From positions 1-36,704 of the forward strand of contig JBAXND010000044.1 of assembly GCA_037133915.1 (NCBI GenBank): 36,704 nt of DNA, in the 5' to 3' direction. Shown piece by piece: positions 32,560-36,704 of this stretch. The notes below the pieces were generated by a model. It made no database searches. It saw only the letters and a program-made list of their open reading frames with translations, and was not told the DNA's origin. The position numbers were made by a program, and so were the translations under genes. The stretch is from Bacteroidota bacterium (lineage in GTDB: Bacteria > Bacteroidota > Bacteroidia > Bacteroidales > CAIWKO01). Position 1 is the first letter of the stretch. The number at the start of each line of letters is the position of its first letter.

Positions 32560-34059
32560 ATGAGCACAGAGATAAGCAATCTTCAGCCGCAGCGCGTATG
32601 GCATTATTTTGCCGAAATATGCAACGTACCCAGACCTTCCAAAAAAGAAGGGAAAATTGTTAAGTACCTTCTTGATTTTGCGGCTATGCATAAACTGGAA
32701 GTAATGACCGACGATGTGGACAATGTTCTTATCAGAAAGCCTGCCACCAAAGGCAGAGAGAATGCTCACCCCGTAATTCTGCAAAGCCATATCGATATGG
32801 TTTGTGAGAAAAACAATGACATAGTTCATGATTGGGATAACGATCCCATTGTGCCCTGGGTCGATGGCGAATGGCTGCGTGCAAAAGGTACTACGCTTGG
32901 TGCGGATGATGGTATTGGCATGGCAGTGCAGCTGGCTTTGCTCGACGCAACGGACATTGAACACGGACCTGTTGAATGCTTGTTTACCGTTGATGAAGAA
33001 ACGGGACTTACAGGAGCTTTTGCCTTAAAGAAAGGCTTTTTAAAAGGCCGCATATTACTGAACCTTGATTCCGAAGATGAAGGACAGCTGTTTATCGGTT
33101 GTGCCGGTGGTAAAGACACAGTGGCAACCTTCAAACATCAAAAACATACAACGCCTGCTGGTCATTGCGGGTTTCGTTTGAGCGTTTCAGGGCTCAAAGG
33201 CGGACATTCAGGCGATGATATCAACAAGGGCAGAGGAAACGCCGTTAAAGTAATTACTCGATTTTTGTGGAATGGCGCACGCGAATACGGTTTAAAATTG
33301 AATTATATAAAGGCTGGAAACCTGCGCAATGCCATTGCGCGCGAAGCCTACGCCATTATTGCACTTCCTGAGGAACAGAAAGATCATTTTATTAATTTCT
33401 GCGATAAGCTTACCCGTGATATTACTGCCGAGTTTAAAGTGAATGACTCAGGTCTTACAATCAGTATCACACCTGCCGCCTTACCTGCAAACGTTATTGA
33501 CAGTACGGCACAGCACGAATTGTTGCTCGCACTCTGCGCTTGTCCGCATGGCGTTATATCCATGACACCGGATATGCCCGGCCTTGTAGAAACCTCTACA
33601 AATCTTGCTTCCGTGAAAATGAAAGGCAGTCATGAAGACGAAGCTTCCGATGATGATATACGCACTATGGGCGATGATGAAATCCGCATTGCAACCAGTC
33701 AGCGCTCATCGCTTGAATCAGGAAAAAAAGATGTTGTGGATATGGTTGACAGCGTATTCATGCTTGCCGGTGCACGCACCGCCCACAACGACGGATATCC
33801 GGGCTGGTCGCCCAATACAAAATCACAGATACTTGAAATAACGAGAAAATCATACAAGAAACTTTTTGGCAATGACCCTGAAGTATTGGTAATTCATGCC
33901 GGTCTTGAATGTGGACTCATCGGTGAAAAATATCCGGGTATGGATATGATTTCCTATGGGCCTACTTTGCGCGGAGTTCATTCGCCGGATGAATGCATCA
34001 ATATACCCACGGTACAGCGTTTTTGGGATCTTACACTCGAGATATTGAAAAGTGTTTGA
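32560..34059 (+). CDS. pepD: Aminoacyl-histidine dipeptidase / Xaa-His dipeptidase (M20C), 499 aa
   Basis: This cytosolic zinc peptidase degrades short peptides. The M20 metal-site motifs are present: QSHIDMVCEK (about 70-79), GADDGIGMA (about 112-120), DEETGLTGAFAL (about 147-158, with the catalytic Glu) and NLDSEDEGQLFIGCAGG (about 168-184). The dimerisation (lid) domain is in the middle (about 195-385). The length is close to that of E. coli PepD (485 aa). The start is the ATG at 32560, giving MSTEISNLQPQRVWHYFAEI, a typical N-terminus. A weak -7 box (TACTTTAG, 32509-32516) lies upstream, directly after the GACTC array. Confidence 0.95.
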   Translation: MSTEISNLQPQRVWHYFAEICNVPRPSKKEGKIVKYLLDFAAMHKLEVMTDDVDNVLIRKPATKGRENAHPVILQSHIDMVCEKNNDIVHDWDNDPIVPWVDGEWLRAKGTTLGADDGIGMAVQLALLDATDIEHGPVECLFTVDEETGLTGAFALKKGFLKGRILLNLDSEDEGQLFIGCAGGKDTVATFKHQKHTTPAGHCGFRLSVSGLKGGHSGDDINKGRGNAVKVITRFLWNGAREYGLKLNYIKAGNLRNAIAREAYAIIALPEEQKDHFINFCDKLTRDITAEFKVNDSGLTISITPAALPANVIDSTAQHELLLALCACPHGVISMTPDMPGLVETSTNLASVKMKGSHEDEASDDDIRTMGDDEIRIATSQRSSLESGKKDVVDMVDSVFMLAGARTAHNDGYPGWSPNTKSQILEITRKSYKKLFGNDPEVLVIHAGLECGLIGEKYPGMDMISYGPTLRGVHSPDECINIPTVQRFWDLTLEILKSV

Positions 34060-34176
34060 TTTGATAATACCTGACGGCCTTTGGATGAAAAAATTGACAA
34101 TTTGAAAAATCCGGCGGCGACTTGGATGCACCTGAGTTATTTTGTTTTTCAGATGCTGTTATATACTTGAGATTTT

Positions 34177-34845
34177 ATGGAAAATAGACGAGTAATTTTC
34201 TGTATCGCAATGATACTTCTGTTTTCGGCGAGTATCTTTGCGCAGAGCGAGCGAATTACAATTGCAGGAACAAACGTGAATATTCGCGAAACGCCCGGTA
34301 CTACTGCAAAAGTGTTGTTTCAGCTTACAGTGCACGACGATTGTTTGCTGCTTGAGACGGGTAAAAAGGAAACCATCGGTGAAAAAACAGATTATTGGTA
34401 CATGATACGGTTCAACGACCGCGAAGGATGGGTGTTCGGGGCGTTTACATCAAGGGCGCTTGGAAATTTTGTTCCTGAAGGCAGTTATGATAATTGCTGG
34501 TACGAAGCAGAATCAGGCGATTTCGGATGCCCCCTTCAGCTTGAGCTGAATAAAAACGATGGCGTTTATACCGGTATCATAACACAGGGCTATCCCAGTG
34601 CTACCGACGGTACTGCATTTCCCAGGCAAAATGTGCGGCGCTTGGTAGTGAATGAAAACAGCGGTTCGATTTCCTTTGTTTTCAGTGCGTGCACTAATCT
34701 CACTTACAGCGCCGATAATGCTGAGATAAAAACCATGGAAGATGTGACGGCAACGGGAACAATAACGTGTAAGGCCATCACACTGACTATTCAGGCCGAT
34801 AGCGGCTATAAGGAAGAATATGTGTGCCTCTTAAAAACTAAATAG
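34177..34845 (+). CDS. Secreted bacterial SH3-domain protein, 222 aa
   Basis: The signal peptide is MENRRVIFCIAMILLFSASIFAQ. Residues of about 27-90 form a bacterial SH3 domain (ITIAGTNVNIRETPGTTAKVL through WYMIRFNDREGWVFGAF). The remaining 130 residues hold no family I recognise and have a few Cys (CTN, CKAI, VCLL). SH3b domains often bind cell-wall peptides, so a periplasmic cell-wall role is possible, though no enzymatic domain is present. A TATACTTG box at 34162-34169 lies just 7 nt before the ATG, so transcript and translation starts may nearly coincide. The gene is convergent with the small barrel gene. Confidence 0.85.
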   Translation: MENRRVIFCIAMILLFSASIFAQSERITIAGTNVNIRETPGTTAKVLFQLTVHDDCLLLETGKKETIGEKTDYWYMIRFNDREGWVFGAFTSRALGNFVPEGSYDNCWYEAESGDFGCPLQLELNKNDGVYTGIITQGYPSATDGTAFPRQNVRRLVVNENSGSISFVFSACTNLTYSADNAEIKTMEDVTATGTITCKAITLTIQADSGYKEEYVCLLKTK

Positions 34846-34907
34846 GAGATACGGAATCATTCTATTGCCCTCAATCCAATCCGGGGGAAATACTTCTTCC
34901 GGCTTCT

Positions 34908-34935
34908 GACTCACGACTCACGACTCACGACTAAA
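34908..34935 (+). repeat. Short GACTCAC heptamer array containing a stop codon
   Basis: Three perfect GACTCAC units (34908-34928) and a fourth, GACTAAA (34929-34935), are preceded by GGCTTCT. The CTA at 34931-34933 is the stop codon (TAG) of the minus-strand barrel gene. It is of the same family as 32360-32485. Confidence 0.85.
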
Positions 34936-35527
34936 GTCCGATATCTACGCCTGCTCTGATAATCGGATTTGTATAAAGTGAGTTTTCATTCTCATTAAAG
35001 TTCCACAGCACCATCAGATTAATGGCTGAATGTCCTCCCAGGCGCTGTCTGTAGCCCAATCCGGCCAGTACACTTGTGACGTTAATGATGTCTTTTTTAT
35101 CAAAAGGATTATTATACATCATGTATTCGATTTCGCCATGAGCGAAAATGGGGTCATAAAAAGGAAGATATAATCTGGTGAATGCCCTGCCGCCATACAT
35201 ATTTACGGTATAACCCGAGGTTGAAGTCCCGTATGAGCGCCTGTCGCGAATGTATTCATAGGTAAAACCGACGCCTACCGAGATGTGTTCAAGCGGGTAA
35301 TAGCCGAACTGCGGACTTAAATCAATCATTGTTACAGTACCCAGTTGCACGCCCAGACTGCCTCCCGTGAAGAATGAGCCTTTCATCGGGGGTAATTCAT
35401 ACACTTGTTCTTCCTCATCTTCACCATTGCTTTCCACCTGTGCCCACACCTGCTGGCGCGTAAAGAGAAGCATCCCGCAAAGCAGGGTAAAAAACAGAAT
35501 AGCTGATCCGAGTCTTCTTTTATACAT
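34931..35527 (-). CDS. Small outer-membrane beta-barrel protein, 198 aa
   Basis: The signal peptide is MYKRRLGSAILFFTLLCGMLLFTRQQVWA; I start at 35527, since the earlier in-frame ATG at 35545 adds only an atypical N-terminus. An acidic stretch (EDEEEQ) follows. The remaining 150 residues make about eight amphipathic strands (GSFFTGGSLGVQLG, ISVGVGFTYEY, GRAFTRLYLPFY, VLAGLGYRQRLG, NLMVLWNFNENE, PIIRAGVDIGL). The size fits an eight-stranded OmpW/Omp-beta-barrel-type protein. The function is unknown. The stop lies inside a GACTCAC repeat. Confidence 0.8.
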   Translation of the reverse strand: MYKRRLGSAILFFTLLCGMLLFTRQQVWAQVESNGEDEEEQVYELPPMKGSFFTGGSLGVQLGTVTMIDLSPQFGYYPLEHISVGVGFTYEYIRDRRSYGTSTSGYTVNMYGGRAFTRLYLPFYDPIFAHGEIEYMMYNNPFDKKDIINVTSVLAGLGYRQRLGGHSAINLMVLWNFNENENSLYTNPIIRAGVDIGL

Positions 35528-35545
35528 TATATATACAGTATTCAT

Positions 35546-35911
35546 AATAATGGTTAATGAGTGGTAGAGAATGAATAATAAAATGTCTGCATCTTGCGGG
35601 CATAAACAATAATAGTAACGTTTAACTTATATAAATATTGAAAGGAACCCGAAATAACCCTTTCTTGATGTAAAGATACGGATAATTAGATAATACAACA
35701 ATGCAATTGAGATAGAATAGTTGCATAATACAGTGCTGGCGGGTGTTTTGGTGAAATCTATGTAGGAATTCATACCCATGAGAATATTCAATGGCACCTG
35801 CCAACGTGATGAAATCTGAAGAATAGGCTGTGTGCCGCAGAAAAAGATTCGCTGTATAGGTGCTGATACTGTAGTAATTGAGAAAAACTTTGAAAAAAAA
35901 GCAGAAAAAAG
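35546..35911. other. Gene-free region upstream of the rRNA promoters
   Basis: About 370 bp between the barrel gene and rRNA promoter P1 hold no plausible gene. One minus-strand open frame (35622-35987) runs through it but overlaps P1 and resembles no protein. The right end is A-rich (35881-35911), which could act as an UP-like element. Confidence 0.5.
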
Positions 35912-35941
35912 TTTGTATTGTTAAATTAAGTATTACTTTTG
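35912..35941 (+). promoter_or_regulatory. rRNA operon promoter P1
   Basis: TTTG (35912-35915), 18 bp, then TACTTTTG (35934-35941), a perfect -7 box, followed by CAGTCC. An A-tract lies upstream. It is followed by GTTCTTTGA at 35962, which resembles an rRNA antitermination boxA. Confidence 0.65.
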
Positions 35942-35961
35942 CAGTCCAATTACAAAAACAA

Positions 35962-35970
35962 GTTCTTTGA
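35962..35970 (+). promoter_or_regulatory. boxA-like element after P1
   Basis: GTTCTTTGA resembles the boxA (E. coli TGCTCTTTA) used by NusB/NusE for rRNA antitermination. It recurs after P2 (36102-36110, one change) and after P3 (36276-36284). Confidence 0.4.
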
Positions 35971-36051
35971 TTGCAAGATTGGTTCACAAGTTCTGGTAGA
36001 TCAATGATTTATCGGGAAGTTTCTGAAAAGAAAAAATAATTTTAAAAAAAC

Positions 36052-36081
36052 TTGCGGATTAAAAAATAAGTATTACTTTTG
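36052..36081 (+). promoter_or_regulatory. rRNA operon promoter P2
   Basis: TTG (36052-36054), 19 bp, then TACTTTTG (36074-36081) and CAGTCC. A 21-bp block (36067-36087) is identical to the one at P1 (35927-35947), exactly 140 bp away. Confidence 0.7.
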
Positions 36082-36101
36082 CAGTCCGAATTTGATTAAA
36101 C

Positions 36102-36110
36102 GTTCATTGA
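36102..36110 (+). promoter_or_regulatory. boxA-like element after P2
   Basis: GTTCATTGA, 140 bp from the copy after P1 and differing by one base. Confidence 0.35.
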
Positions 36111-36191
36111 TAACAACGCAAGCCTTACTAACCACGCAGTCTTCAGCATAAGCGGGTGAAAGTAAAAAAAAATAAAAATTTTCAAAAAAGC

Positions 36192-36221
36192 TTGCAGTTA
36201 TGAAAAAAGAGATTAATTTTG
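36192..36221 (+). promoter_or_regulatory. rRNA operon promoter P3
   Basis: TTG (36192-36194), 19 bp, then TAATTTTG (36214-36221) and CAGCCC. It is again exactly 140 bp from P2. The upstream stretch is A-rich. Confidence 0.7.
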
Positions 36222-36275
36222 CAGCCCGTTTCGATTGAGAAAATGGAGACAGAAAGCAGAACAAAATAGAACAAC

Positions 36276-36284
36276 GTTCTTTGA
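36276..36284 (+). promoter_or_regulatory. boxA-like element before 16S rRNA
   Basis: GTTCTTTGA about 90 bp before the 16S start; the third copy of the element that also follows P1 and P2. It would lie in the nascent leader of all three transcripts. Confidence 0.45.
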
Positions 36285-36372
36285 TGAAATTGAAGTTAGG
36301 TAAAGTAGCAAATATCCCTGTCAAGGATAATTTGAAAGGAAAGTAAATCTTTGAGACAGTTTAAAACTTTTT

Positions 36373-36704
<332 letters not shown>

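Noticed and set aside
35622..35987. 121-aa minus-strand open frame
   Set aside because: It overlaps rRNA promoter P1, is AT-driven in composition (many F, Y, N, I), and has no signal or domain.
36073..36324. 83-aa minus-strand open frame
   Set aside because: It lies antisense to the rRNA leader with promoters P2/P3; not plausible as a gene.

Overview
The window is chromosomal DNA from a member of the Bacteroidota. Four things point there. There are two large type IX secretion (T9SS) cargo proteins, a T9SS-dependent metalloprotease and a PorP/SprF-type membrane protein. Clade-typical families are present (the DUF4293 membrane protein, the Bacteroidetes putative porin, and the PadR/PspC pair). 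Promoters carry the TAnnTTTG -7 box. The right edge holds the 5' end of a 16S rRNA gene with a Bacteroidota-like sequence. I cannot place it below phylum. Almost everything reads as housekeeping or cell-envelope DNA. I see no prophage, integrase, IS transposase, CRISPR array, tRNA or recognisable defence locus.

Layout. 1-3.2 kb: a secreted protein of unknown function (minus), then a padR-pspC operon (plus) closed by a strong hairpin terminator. 3.3-6.2 kb: a purine nucleoside phosphorylase and a secreted M43 metalloprotease with a T9SS sorting domain. 6.2-10 kb (minus): an operon of outer-membrane porin, Nramp metal transporter and YfcE-type phosphoesterase. 10.2-13.6 kb (minus): the classical translation operon thrS-infC-rpmI-rplT with a clear promoter and terminator. 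13.6-14.3 kb: a gene-free stretch packed with several repeat families. 14.3-20.1 kb (minus): two large T9SS cargo proteins, one with a type A sorting domain and one with SprB repeats and a gliding-motility-associated C-terminus. 20.4-27.6 kb (plus): a tight operon of a BatA/VWA-like membrane protein, topoisomerase IV subunit A, a flavodiiron protein and a lipoprotein. 27.6-31.7 kb (minus): a translationally coupled operon of PorP/SprF-like protein, TPR/PD40/OmpA-like/DUF1573 protein and a VanX-like lipoprotein. 31.9-35.5 kb: DUF4293 protein, PepD dipeptidase, SH3 protein and a small beta-barrel protein. 35.9-36.7 kb: three tandem rRNA promoters and the start of 16S.

The most notable points are: (1) infC apparently begins at a rare AUC codon behind a perfect Shine-Dalgarno, unusual for this phylum and suggestive of IF3 autoregulation; (2) several dispersed non-coding repeat families, namely in-register GACTC heptamer arrays at gene ends, a 65-bp tandem hairpin array, and small GC-rich palindromes; (3) a rrn leader with promoters phased exactly 140 bp apart; (4) a PNP whose base-specificity Asn is Asp; (5) a PorP/PorE-like operon coupled to a D-Ala-D-Ala-dipeptidase-like lipoprotein. 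None is proven to be a new system. The repeat families and the coupled envelope operon are the best candidates for undescribed biology.
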